Source: Bacteroidales bacterium H10
GTDB taxonomy: Bacteria; Bacteroidota; Bacteroidia; Bacteroidales; Muribaculaceae
DNA: 11,862 nt
Reading direction: 5' to 3'
Assembly: GCA_001701295.1 (NCBI GenBank)
Contig: DAAV01000140.1
Span: 1-11,862 of the forward strand
Positions within the stretch are counted from its first letter, which is position 1, and each line of letters begins with the position of its first letter. Below, piece after piece: positions 1-7,308 of the stretch. The translations under genes were made by a program, and so were the position numbers. The notes under the pieces are model-generated. The model worked only from the letters and a program-made list of their open reading frames with translations. It was not told where the DNA came from and made no database searches.

Positions 1-74
1 ACTTGCGAAACTTAAATAACATTATTAAATCCGAGGTCTTATATACTTAAACACAACTAATAAACGTTAATATT

Positions 75-1115
75 ATGAAACAATTTATTTTAACTATACA
101 CTTAATTGGTATCTTACTAATTGGGATTGTGACGTTAAATTCATGTTCTGACAACCATCTGACCACCGAGCCTGAGATTATAGTTCCATTGGATCCTAAC
201 TCTGACTTCATATCTCTTGACGAGGCTCTTCAGAACGCCGAGAATCATTTTACAGAAATATTTACAAATACAAGATCTTCTAAAAGTGTGAAAAGCGTGG
301 AGATAAAAGGTCATCTGACAAGAAGCGTGAAAAATCCCGACTTATATGGCTACTACCTCGTCAATTACGGGGAAGACAACGGTTTTGCGCTTTTGTCTGC
401 TGACCGCAGAAGACGTCCGGTAATCGCAATCTCCAACAATGGAGCAATGCATTTCTCTGACACACTCTACAACATAGGTCTGAGATGGTATCTCAAGGAC
501 GCACTTGAGAGAATTGACAGTTTAGCAATGACTGAAGGCTTCGAGGTCGGAGGCAAACCTGGATTAGATTCTACCTATTATGCCGAGTTGGAACCTTGGA
601 TCAATCAATCTGGAAAGAAAGTGCATAGCGAGCCTCTTCTCAAATCACTGACAAAATTTCATCAGGGATCGCCTTACAATAAATACTGCTTTACGTCTTC
701 GGGCGAACAGGCTGTGGTAGGATGCACAGCCCTTGCCGCAGGCACTGTAATGGGATACAACAAATGGCCGTTATCATATCGGGGATATACATTCAACTGG
801 GGAGCCATGTACTCCAATTTCCGACATGACAACTGGAGCCGTCTCTTCGAAGTTATCGGAAGAGCAGAAAACTTGTATTCTAATTATGGAACAACATCTA
901 CAAGCGCTTCCCCCTCAAGAATTCCTCTAACCTTTACCAATATGGGTTATAAAGGATGCAACGGTGCAGCTTTTTCTTCTTCTATAGTGGATTCTGAACT
1001 TGAAGCGGGCCAACCGGTAATATGTTCAGGTTATCTAAAAGATAATCAAGGAGGCCACTCATGGGTCATAGACGGAGGATATACGACATGGACAAATCAA
1101 GTGGTAACCGAGTAG
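75..1115 (+). CDS. C10 family (streptopain-like) cysteine protease lipoprotein, cut short by an in-frame TAG
   Basis: Secreted papain-fold protease of the C10 family (SpeB of Streptococcus, PrtT and Bfp proteases of Bacteroidales). The ATG at 75 opens a lipoprotein signal with lipobox LNSC, lipidated Cys24, followed by SDN. Residues about 90-120 (YGYYLVNYGEDNGFALLSAD) match the inhibitory propeptide common in this family. The mature domain starts near residue 180. The nucleophile is Cys217 in QAVVGCTALAAGTVMGY and the catalytic His is His328 in GGHSWVIDGG. The frame stops at TAG 1113-1115 after 346 residues, before the usual NWGWGG block, which is encoded in the same frame just downstream (separate entry). 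A full protein would be about 409 residues, normal for the family. As written, the product would keep Cys and His but lack the C-terminal strands and Trp of the active site, so it is probably inactive. A lipoprotein serpin gene follows, and the two may be co-transcribed. Family call sure; functional state uncertain. Confidence 0.88.
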   Translation: MKQFILTIHLIGILLIGIVTLNSCSDNHLTTEPEIIVPLDPNSDFISLDEALQNAENHFTEIFTNTRSSKSVKSVEIKGHLTRSVKNPDLYGYYLVNYGEDNGFALLSADRRRRPVIAISNNGAMHFSDTLYNIGLRWYLKDALERIDSLAMTEGFEVGGKPGLDSTYYAELEPWINQSGKKVHSEPLLKSLTKFHQGSPYNKYCFTSSGEQAVVGCTALAAGTVMGYNKWPLSYRGYTFNWGAMYSNFRHDNWSRLFEVIGRAENLYSNYGTTSTSASPSRIPLTFTNMGYKGCNGAAFSSSIVDSELEAGQPVICSGYLKDNQGGHSWVIDGGYTTWTNQVVTE

Positions 1116-1304
1116 CCGGGGCTTTACTATGAATCCTATTATCACTGCGTCTGGGGATGGGGAGGTTCGTCTGACGGATATTTCCTTTATGAAAGCGGTA
1201 AACTCGGAGGTCGCCCAAAAGATGCGGATTTATATCCTTATATCTCAGAATGTAATGTTTTCGGTTCTCTATATATAAATTATGGTCAGAGACCAAACAA
1301 ATGA
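1116..1304 (+). pseudogene. C-terminal remainder of the C10 protease, in frame after the TAG
   Basis: Reading on from the TAG in the same frame gives 62 codons ending at TGA 1302-1304, with no frameshift. It contains YESYYHCVWGWGGSSDGYF, the C10 C-terminal block that in active enzymes carries Asn-Trp (HxNWGWGG) beside the catalytic His. Here the Trp is kept (codon 1152-1154) but the Asn position is Val (GTC, 1149-1151). The stretch has no start codon in a sensible place of its own, so it would be made only by read-through, or the gene has been broken by a recent nonsense change (CAG to TAG is one single-base route), or the base is a sequence error. Confidence 0.85.
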
Positions 1305-1349
1305 CAAATAAAATGCAAATGAAACAATAATCCTATAAAATTATTTCTT

Positions 1350-2582
1350 ATGAAAACGTTCAAGACCATCGCAATCATGACGGCAGCCATAGCCCTGACC
1401 GCATGCAGTAATGATGAACCATCAAAATCTGATGAAAACCGTACTACTCCGTACAGACAACTCCAGCTGAACGAACGGACTCGCGGGGCAGTAGACGCCA
1501 ACAACAATTTCGCGTTCGACCTTTTCAGACAAGTATCCGAAAAACAGGGCAATTTCATCGTATCGCCCTACGGTTTTTTCTCTGCACTATCCATGCTTGC
1601 CAACGGCGATAACGGTGACACCCGCGATGCCATACTTAAGGGATTGGGATACACCGATGGCACTGAAGGGCTCTCTGCTCTTAATGAATACTGCGGCATG
1701 ATGAATCGCGAGCTTCCTGAACTTGACGGACGTGTCAATCTCTCATTAGCAAATTCTATCTGGACTGCAGCAGAACTCAATGAAAACTTCTCTAATGAAT
1801 TGTCAGATACTTTCAATGCAGAATGGATTGCCCAGAACCCTGCCGGAGAATCCGGCATGCAGGCCATAAACAACTGGGTCTCGGATAATACCAAGGGTAT
1901 GATAGCCCGGTTTTTAAAACAGCCTCAACATACCTCCCTTTCCGTAATAAATGCTATCTATTTCAACGGCAAGTGGACCAACAAATTCAGTAAATCCGAA
2001 ACAAAATCCGGCTTATTCAAAAATATCGACGGCACGGAGGCTAAAGCCGATTTCATGAATCAGACAGCAGATTTCCTCGGGTACTTCTATGATAACATTG
2101 AAGCAGTGGAACTCACATATGGTTCAGGCAACTATTCGATGCTTCTTATCAAGCCTACTGAAGGAAAGACATTTGACGAAATGAGAAATTCCATCGATCA
2201 GGATTATCTGGACAATATGATGGCAAGTCCCGTTTATCTTACCTACAATCTTCAGGTAAGTGTGCCTAAATTCAAAATATATACAGATCTTGACTTAGCA
2301 GGCGCAATTGGAAAGATGGGATTCGAAGATATTTTTACTAGAGAATTCAATTCGATACTCAAAAATAATTCTCATCTCAATGTCTCATCGTTATTGCAGG
2401 CCGTGACAATAGATGTCAATGAGGAGGGTACCGAAGCGGCTTCCGCCACTCAGGCAGGAATGACCACAGCTCCCGCAATATTCCCTCACGCTCCTGTGGT
2501 TTTCAATTCTCCATTCATCTATATGATCAGAGAAAGGTCAACAAATACTGTCTTCTTTATCGGACAAGTAGTAAACTTCTGA
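1350..2582 (+). CDS. Serpin family (I4) protease inhibitor, lipoprotein
   Basis: Suicide-substrate inhibitor of serine or cysteine proteases, 410 residues, a full-length serpin. The ATG at 1350 starts a lipoprotein signal with lipobox LTAC, Cys19, then SNDE; two acidic residues close to the Cys resemble the surface-export signals described for Bacteroidota lipoproteins. Serpin landmarks are in order: NFIVSPYGFFSALSMLANG (from residue 68), NAIYFNGKW (201-209), the hinge EEGTEAASAT (358-367) and FNSPFIYMI near the C-terminus. The hinge has small residues as in inhibitory serpins, so it is probably active. Counting from the hinge as in alpha-1-antitrypsin places P1 at Ala374, but the loop up to FNSPF is three residues longer than in that protein, so P1 is not certain. 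The gene starts 45 bases after the end of the C10 protease frame, with no promoter box seen between, which suggests one operon and a role in controlling that protease or host proteases. Miropin of Tannerella forsythia is a known serpin from the same order. Confidence 0.93.
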   Translation: MKTFKTIAIMTAAIALTACSNDEPSKSDENRTTPYRQLQLNERTRGAVDANNNFAFDLFRQVSEKQGNFIVSPYGFFSALSMLANGDNGDTRDAILKGLGYTDGTEGLSALNEYCGMMNRELPELDGRVNLSLANSIWTAAELNENFSNELSDTFNAEWIAQNPAGESGMQAINNWVSDNTKGMIARFLKQPQHTSLSVINAIYFNGKWTNKFSKSETKSGLFKNIDGTEAKADFMNQTADFLGYFYDNIEAVELTYGSGNYSMLLIKPTEGKTFDEMRNSIDQDYLDNMMASPVYLTYNLQVSVPKFKIYTDLDLAGAIGKMGFEDIFTREFNSILKNNSHLNVSSLLQAVTIDVNEEGTEAASATQAGMTTAPAIFPHAPVVFNSPFIYMIRERSTNTVFFIGQVVNF

Positions 2583-2926
2583 TAAATATTTCATTCCATA
2601 AAGTCATTCCGGCGGCCATCTTTGCCAAAACAAGCATGGCCGCCGGTCTCTATGACAATCGGTATCCCGCTTATCATAGGACACACATTATCGCTTGGTC
2701 TGCACTTAACAAGCTGCGTCCTGCTATCCCTTCAGCCCTGATGGCGTAATGTGTTTCCATTGTAATTGAAAGAACTATACCCATAGGGCGCATTAAGAGG
2801 GTATAATAATTTATGTGATATTTAATATTCCTTAATTAATCTGATTATTCATTAATCCCCATAACACCCGACTCTGATCTTACGTTGTTTTGCTGTATCT
2901 AAAAACTACATGCAATAATATTGACA
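2583..2926. other. 344-base intergenic region with a GC-richer patch and inverted repeats
   Basis: No convincing gene. Besides the 2609-2646 hairpin, bases about 2650-2760 are richer in GC than the AT-rich stretch after 2805 and are open in two short frames. On the plus strand, ATG 2652 to TGA 2741 would encode 29 mostly hydrophobic residues. On the minus strand, ATG 2760 gives 28 residues beginning METHYAIRAEGIAGR and ending at about 2674. Neither has support as a gene. TATACCC at 2776-2782 and GGGTATA at 2799-2805 form a further 7-bp inverted repeat. From 2806 to 2926 the sequence is AT-rich and should hold the promoter of the next gene; only a weak match to the -7 box (TTGTTTTG, 2885-2892) is visible. 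Confidence 0.4.
2609..2646 (+). terminator. Perfect 11-bp hairpin after the serpin gene, possible terminator
   Basis: CCGGCGGCCAT at 2609-2619 pairs exactly with ATGGCCGCCGG at 2636-2646, leaving a 16-base loop. It begins 26 bases after the serpin stop. It is the right place for a terminator, but what follows is TCTCTATGAC rather than a T-run, so it may instead be an mRNA-stabilising hairpin or one arm structure of a small repeat. Confidence 0.5.
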
Positions 2927-3382
2927 ATGAAAAAATTTCTGTTTACCCTGCTGGCACTCTTAATGTGTGTATCGGCCGCAAATGCATTCTTTGACAAATA
3001 TACCATTGACAGAGAAAACCTCCCCGAAGAAGCCCGTCAGATGATTGACGAATTTTTCCCGAAAGCCAAGATCAGCATGATAAAGGTTGACCGGCATCTG
3101 CTGAAAAAAACCGACTATGATGTAAGCTTGACCAACGGCACTAAAATAGAATTCAGCAATAAAGGCAAGTGGACCTCCGTCAACTGCGGAAAACGCGAGA
3201 TTCCCGAAGATCTCGTACCCAAAACAATCCGCAACTATATATCCAAGAACTTTAGCGGCATAAAGATTTCCGGTATTGCCAAACGCAACGCTGGATATGA
3301 CATAACCCTATCTGACGGAAACGGACTAAGGTTCAATCTGCTCGGCCAATACAAGGGTCCACTCACCGAGAAAGACAAATAG
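2927..3382 (+). CDS. Secreted PepSY-like domain protein, two repeats
   Basis: A small exported protein of 151 residues, probably periplasmic. The ATG at 2927 gives a clean signal peptide (MKKFLFTLLALLMC, cleavage after ANA at residue 20); a TTG two codons earlier at 2921 is possible but adds nothing. The mature part has two similar units, about 32-85 and 92-142. Each begins with LPEE/IPED followed by an amphipathic helix (ARQMIDEFFP, VPKTIRNYISKNF) and then three short strands with a YD(V/I)(S/T)L(T/S)(N/D)G motif. This is the layout of the PepSY-like family (formerly DUF2874) frequent in Bacteroidales. Members are small periplasmic proteins of unproven role; binding or inhibiting another protein is often suggested. 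Flanked by gaps of more than 200 bases, it looks monocistronic. Family likely; function unknown. Confidence 0.82.
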   Translation: MKKFLFTLLALLMCVSAANAFFDKYTIDRENLPEEARQMIDEFFPKAKISMIKVDRHLLKKTDYDVSLTNGTKIEFSNKGKWTSVNCGKREIPEDLVPKTIRNYISKNFSGIKISGIAKRNAGYDITLSDGNGLRFNLLGQYKGPLTEKDK

Positions 3383-3522
3383 CCTCTCTTCTCCATCCTT
3401 AGAAACATTCATTTTGCTATCATTTAGGTCACAAATAAACCTTTATGATTTCAAAATGTGCACATAATCCCTATTTTAACATTTATTAACTCAATAATAC
3501 GCAATTTATAGAAAATTTATTC

Positions 3523-3530
3523 TATTTTTG
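3523..3530 (+). promoter_or_regulatory. Bacteroidota -7 box TATTTTTG of the large secreted protein gene
   Basis: TATTTTTG matches TAnnTTTG exactly. No TTG is seen at the expected -33 position. It predicts a transcript start near 3536 and a 5' leader of about 65 bases before the ATG at 3603. It overlaps a possible TTG start at 3528, which argues against that start. Confidence 0.55.
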
Positions 3531-3547
3531 CTTTCTCAAATCAAAAT

Positions 3548-3581
3548 GAAAATCTCCGGCGAAACTGTCGGGAAGATTTTC
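3548..3581 (+). promoter_or_regulatory. 5' leader hairpin before the large secreted protein
   Basis: GAAAATCT (3548-3555) is perfectly complementary to AGATTTTC (3574-3581). Inside, CCG and CGG can pair further with a small bulge. The hairpin lies within the predicted leader, 21 bases before the ATG. It could affect translation or mRNA stability; no known riboswitch class is recognised. Confidence 0.35.
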
Positions 3582-3602
3582 AAAAACTTAAACCAAATAT
3601 TT

Positions 3603-6600
3603 ATGAAGCGAAATCTTACCGCATTATGTGCGGCTTTGCTTGTCGGCCTTCCCATAGCGAATGCCGCACGCGTCACTCCTGCCAAATGGCAGGAGACACG
3701 AAATGCCGATACGTTCCGCTGGGCTCCTAAATCAAAGGCAGTACAGTCTGACTGGCATAACCTTAAATTATCCGACAAATCTACGTCTAAAGCCGGGATT
3801 GTGACCGACTCCGACGTGAAGATGGATCCGACGGAGAGCTTCTACTATCTCGACATGCCCGATGGAAAGACATGGTTCGTATCTACGGAATTCGATAAAG
3901 AAGTTATCTCGCAGAGCGATTATTATGTCGAATATGACATAACAGGCGTGAAAGCGACAGTCTACAATGAGAAATATGAAGCTGTGGGAAAGATCGAAGC
4001 CGAGATTGATAAACCCGAGGGGTTCTCAAAATGTTCGGCTATACAATTCGGTCCATGCGTCACTAAGAAATTTTTCAATACCGACGACAGCTATGAGGTT
4101 ATGCTTATGGCAAGTTTTAAACCGGAAGAAGGATACGGAGCGGTGCCCTTCACTTACGTATACTCGCTCAAAGGTGTCTCCACACCCGCACAGCACGTGA
4201 CTACATTACCGGGATATTATGTCGTTGCGGTCAACAACGCAGCCGACGCCTGGAGCGAAGATTTCTTCATGGAATTTTTCACGGGCGAACAACTTACCGA
4301 CACCGAACTTCTCCACACTTTCGACATATATACGAAGGCATCATACAGTTCGCCTACCGCCAGCAAATTGCAGTCGTTCACAGTGGATATGGTTTACGTA
4401 ATGAGCGACGGAGAAAACGAGATGATGCCTGTGACTCTCAATTCTAACGGAAAGGATCTATATGTGACTGTGGCTAAATATGAGAAGACGTTCTTCGAGG
4501 ATCCTTTCGACTTCACAAACGATAAGCTCTCGGAAGACAATCATTTTCTTATCGACCTCTATAAGAAAGGAGCATGGGACAACGAACTGAAACTCGTATC
4601 CAACACATCCATCCCGGTGCAGTCTCCGGAAGAGGGATTCACCATGCGGTCATACTGCCTCGGGGCTTTCGATGGCTACCGGGACATTACTTTTGATTTC
4701 ACCGACGACGGCAATCCGGCATTCATAATCTCGGTTCTTGACACTGACATATATGAGAACTCACTGTCATATTTCGATGTAGTGGACACCACGGGCAGTG
4801 TCATCAAATCATTCGGTGCGTCCAATCAGGGATTCATACGTCTGAATTCCGTAAAGGGAGCCTCTGAACAATATTGTTTTCTTATGCCTGCAGGCAATGC
4901 CGAAGATGAACTGGAATTCGCTTTCTATAACTACCCCTCCATGGAAAAAGCAGCTTCCGTTCCCGTCAGCATAAATTATGAGAATTATATGCTGCCTCTT
5001 TCTTTGGCTCTTGACCGTGTGCCTGACGGTGAATCCTACAGTTATGCCGTGGCAAGCGTCAATGGCATTTCTGACGAAAACAACAATACCTCCCATCTCG
5101 TGGCATGGTTTGACAAAGAGGGTCAATTCACCCGTATGGACAGACTTAATGCAGGCAAGAACGTAAACCGCATAAATCCTTACATATCGGCCAACGGTCT
5201 TGATCCCTATCTGATGAATACGGATGACGCGCACGAGTATATGATTTTCGCACAGAGACTTAATAATACCGGAGAGACACAGGCCCACACCGAACTGATG
5301 ATTGTCAATGACCGGGAGGAGGTCCTGTTTCAATATCCATTCGATACAAGAGACTCCGGTATAAACGTGGCCATCGTCAATGAAGCCACCAATCCTGCTA
5401 TATGGGTGTCATACAATTCTTTTGAGGACGGTGCGAATCACAATGAATTCATAAAGCTCCCTCTCAATAAATTCGACGGCAGCGGCTCCGTGGAAGATCC
5501 ATATCTGATACGCACCCGTGGAGATTTCGAACAGATCGGTTTCAATCTCAATGCAAATTACCGTCTCGCCAATGACATCGATTATCATGGAGCCGAATTC
5601 AAGCCGGTCAAGGGACTGTTCACCGGATCTGTGGATGGTGCAGGCCATACGGTCAGAAATTTCACTCTCAATGGCAACTCCATGTTCTCCACCGCCGGAA
5701 GCGCATCTAAACCTCTGGGAACTTTCTTCAAAGACATAACTTTGAGAAATATCACAGCCACCGATGCTCGGGCAATTCTCACGGAAAACGCCTATGCTGC
5801 TGAATTCGACAAGGTCAACATTATCAACGTCACCGTATCCGGCGGGAATACCGATAATTTCGGCAATATCGCCGGTAATGCGGCAGTCGGTTGTGTGATC
5901 AGCAACAGTGCCGTGAAAGCCGATATAGATCTGCCTCAAGCCGATGGTGTCGGAGGCATTGTAGCGACTCTCGGAAACGACTCCAAAATAACGGCTACCT
6001 CTTTCAACGGCTCAATATCCGCGTCTTCGACTGTCGGCGGTATCGCGGCTGACGGATTCGCAAGTGCCTCTATCAGCGATTGCCATGTAACGGCGGCCAT
6101 ACACGCAGGCCATACCGCAGGCGGTGTGATCGGGTCCTCTGCCCGTTCTGCGATAACTCGCTGCTTCGTGGAAGGAACGATTACAGCCGATACCCCCAGA
6201 ATGATGTGGAGTGACTACGCCGGAACTTCAGTGGCATGCATCAATGTCGGCGGTATAGCCGGTATCCTGAATTCCGCACCCGTAGAGTATGATGACAATG
6301 GTAATCCTAAAGTTCCGGACCCCAACCTTCCTCCTGTTATTTCGAAATGTGTGGTAGGCCTTGAAGCCATCAACATACCTTCCGACAACGAGAAACTCAT
6401 CGAGACGGCCCACCGCATCGTAGGCCGCAGCTCTGTCAACAATGATCCCGCTTATCTCGGTGAGGAATATGACGAGGATCTTGGCGATTGGGTCATCACA
6501 TGGGGGGACCCCTCTCCGGCTGAAGACAAACTTGCCGACAATTATGTGATAGAGGGTCTCCAACCGCTTCACTCCGCAGTAGAGGCCGGGCACAATACCA

Positions 6601-7217
6601 CCGAAGGCAAAACCGTGGCATATGACAATCTTGACCGCGATTTCTTCGGGACTCTCGGCTTCGGCTTCATGGGCTACTCGAAAGAAGAACCTTGGGTAAT
6701 GCGTGGCAATAATCTTCCGGAACTCTATTTCGAGGGGACTGTAGGCCAGTATATGGAGTTTGTTCCCGGATCGGTATCGGCAATAATCGGCAACAATCCC
6801 GAGGTTCTGCTGATTCTGGAAGATATTGACTTCGAGTCTCTGGTATTCGAAAGCAGTGACGAGTCCGGATGCTATGCCAATCCAATAGAGATTGTCGATA
6901 ACGGCGTGAAGGTCGAGATTGTCGTGACCGCAACCGGTGATTACACCATCACAGCCACCAACGGCAATATCAGCGCTCTTCTTCTGGTATCGGGCCTCAG
7001 CGGCATAGACGCTGTCGAGATAAACAGGATAATGAGCTATGACGGTTCCACACTTCGGGCCGACGGTTGCGCCCTCCTCCTTTACAACCTTCAGGGCATG
7101 CCTGTTGCGGAAGGACGGGATACCCTTGACGTTACTTCGCTCGAATCCGGTGTATATGTGGCTGTTGCCACGGATGCCGACGGCACACGCCGCACACTAA
7201 AGATAAACGTACGCTGA
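3603..7217 (+). CDS. Large secreted GLUG-repeat protein with type IX-like C-terminal domain
   Basis: A 1204-residue exported protein, probably cell-surface and adhesin-like. The ATG at 3603 opens a standard signal peptide (MKRNLTALCAALLVGL, cleavage after ANA at residue 21). An in-frame TTG at 3528 would put 25 polar residues before it and lies inside the promoter box, so it was rejected. Residues about 22-620 are rich in Asp, aromatic residues and beta-strand patterns, but I recognise no domain. At residue 624 FDGSGSVEDPYLI opens a region that includes YRLANDIDYHG, FTGSVDGAGHTVRNF and repeats of the GLUG type, with VGGI/AGGV turns near residues 782, 812, 840 and 883. This layout is typical of right-handed beta-helix surface proteins of Bacteroidales. 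The last 47 residues, from LLLYNLQGMPVAEG through LESGVYVAVA to LKINVR, match the Por/type IX secretion C-terminal sorting domain. The gene is flanked by its own promoter box and a strong terminator, so it is likely a single transcription unit. Ligand unknown. Confidence 0.85.
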   Translation: MKRNLTALCAALLVGLPIANAARVTPAKWQETRNADTFRWAPKSKAVQSDWHNLKLSDKSTSKAGIVTDSDVKMDPTESFYYLDMPDGKTWFVSTEFDKEVISQSDYYVEYDITGVKATVYNEKYEAVGKIEAEIDKPEGFSKCSAIQFGPCVTKKFFNTDDSYEVMLMASFKPEEGYGAVPFTYVYSLKGVSTPAQHVTTLPGYYVVAVNNAADAWSEDFFMEFFTGEQLTDTELLHTFDIYTKASYSSPTASKLQSFTVDMVYVMSDGENEMMPVTLNSNGKDLYVTVAKYEKTFFEDPFDFTNDKLSEDNHFLIDLYKKGAWDNELKLVSNTSIPVQSPEEGFTMRSYCLGAFDGYRDITFDFTDDGNPAFIISVLDTDIYENSLSYFDVVDTTGSVIKSFGASNQGFIRLNSVKGASEQYCFLMPAGNAEDELEFAFYNYPSMEKAASVPVSINYENYMLPLSLALDRVPDGESYSYAVASVNGISDENNNTSHLVAWFDKEGQFTRMDRLNAGKNVNRINPYISANGLDPYLMNTDDAHEYMIFAQRLNNTGETQAHTELMIVNDREEVLFQYPFDTRDSGINVAIVNEATNPAIWVSYNSFEDGANHNEFIKLPLNKFDGSGSVEDPYLIRTRGDFEQIGFNLNANYRLANDIDYHGAEFKPVKGLFTGSVDGAGHTVRNFTLNGNSMFSTAGSASKPLGTFFKDITLRNITATDARAILTENAYAAEFDKVNIINVTVSGGNTDNFGNIAGNAAVGCVISNSAVKADIDLPQADGVGGIVATLGNDSKITATSFNGSISASSTVGGIAADGFASASISDCHVTAAIHAGHTAGGVIGSSARSAITRCFVEGTITADTPRMMWSDYAGTSVACINVGGIAGILNSAPVEYDDNGNPKVPDPNLPPVISKCVVGLEAINIPSDNEKLIETAHRIVGRSSVNNDPAYLGEEYDEDLGDWVITWGDPSPAEDKLADNYVIEGLQPLHSAVEAGHNTTEGKTVAYDNLDRDFFGTLGFGFMGYSKEEPWVMRGNNLPELYFEGTVGQYMEFVPGSVSAIIGNNPEVLLILEDIDFESLVFESSDESGCYANPIEIVDNGVKVEIVVTATGDYTITATNGNISALLLVSGLSGIDAVEINRIMSYDGSTLRADGCALLLYNLQGMPVAEGRDTLDVTSLESGVYVAVATDADGTRRTLKINVR

Positions 7218-7253
7218 TCATCGCGCTCTCTCAAGCACGATAGACAATAAATG

Positions 7254-7295
7254 ACAGCCTCGTAATCCGGCACCGGATTACGAGGCTGTTTTTTT
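7254..7295 (+). terminator. Strong intrinsic terminator, 17-bp stem and seven T
   Basis: ACAGCCTCGTAATCCGG (7254-7270) is exactly complementary to CCGGATTACGAGGCTGT (7273-7289), and T-run 7289-7295 follows. The real loop is the central bases around CA. It ends the large secreted protein transcript. It sits between convergent genes and may also slow the minus-strand transcript of the LysR gene, though no T-run is present on that side. Confidence 0.92.
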
Positions 7296-7308
7296 GATCA
7301 TGACACGA

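Noticed and set aside
1..74. Promoter for the C10 protease gene
   Set aside because: No TAnnTTTG box or TTG with correct spacing is present in the available bases; the promoter may lie outside the window.
1066..1296. Minus-strand open frame of 76 codons over the amber site
   Set aside because: It is antisense to the conserved C10 C-terminal block and shows no domain, signal or promoter.
3528..3602. TTG start at 3528 for the large secreted protein
   Set aside because: It lies within the TAnnTTTG box and would bury the signal peptide behind 25 polar residues.
4809..5939. Two minus-strand open frames of about 175 codons inside the large secreted protein
   Set aside because: Both are antisense to a continuous coding frame with a signal peptide and recognised C-terminal domains; the products look like random translation.
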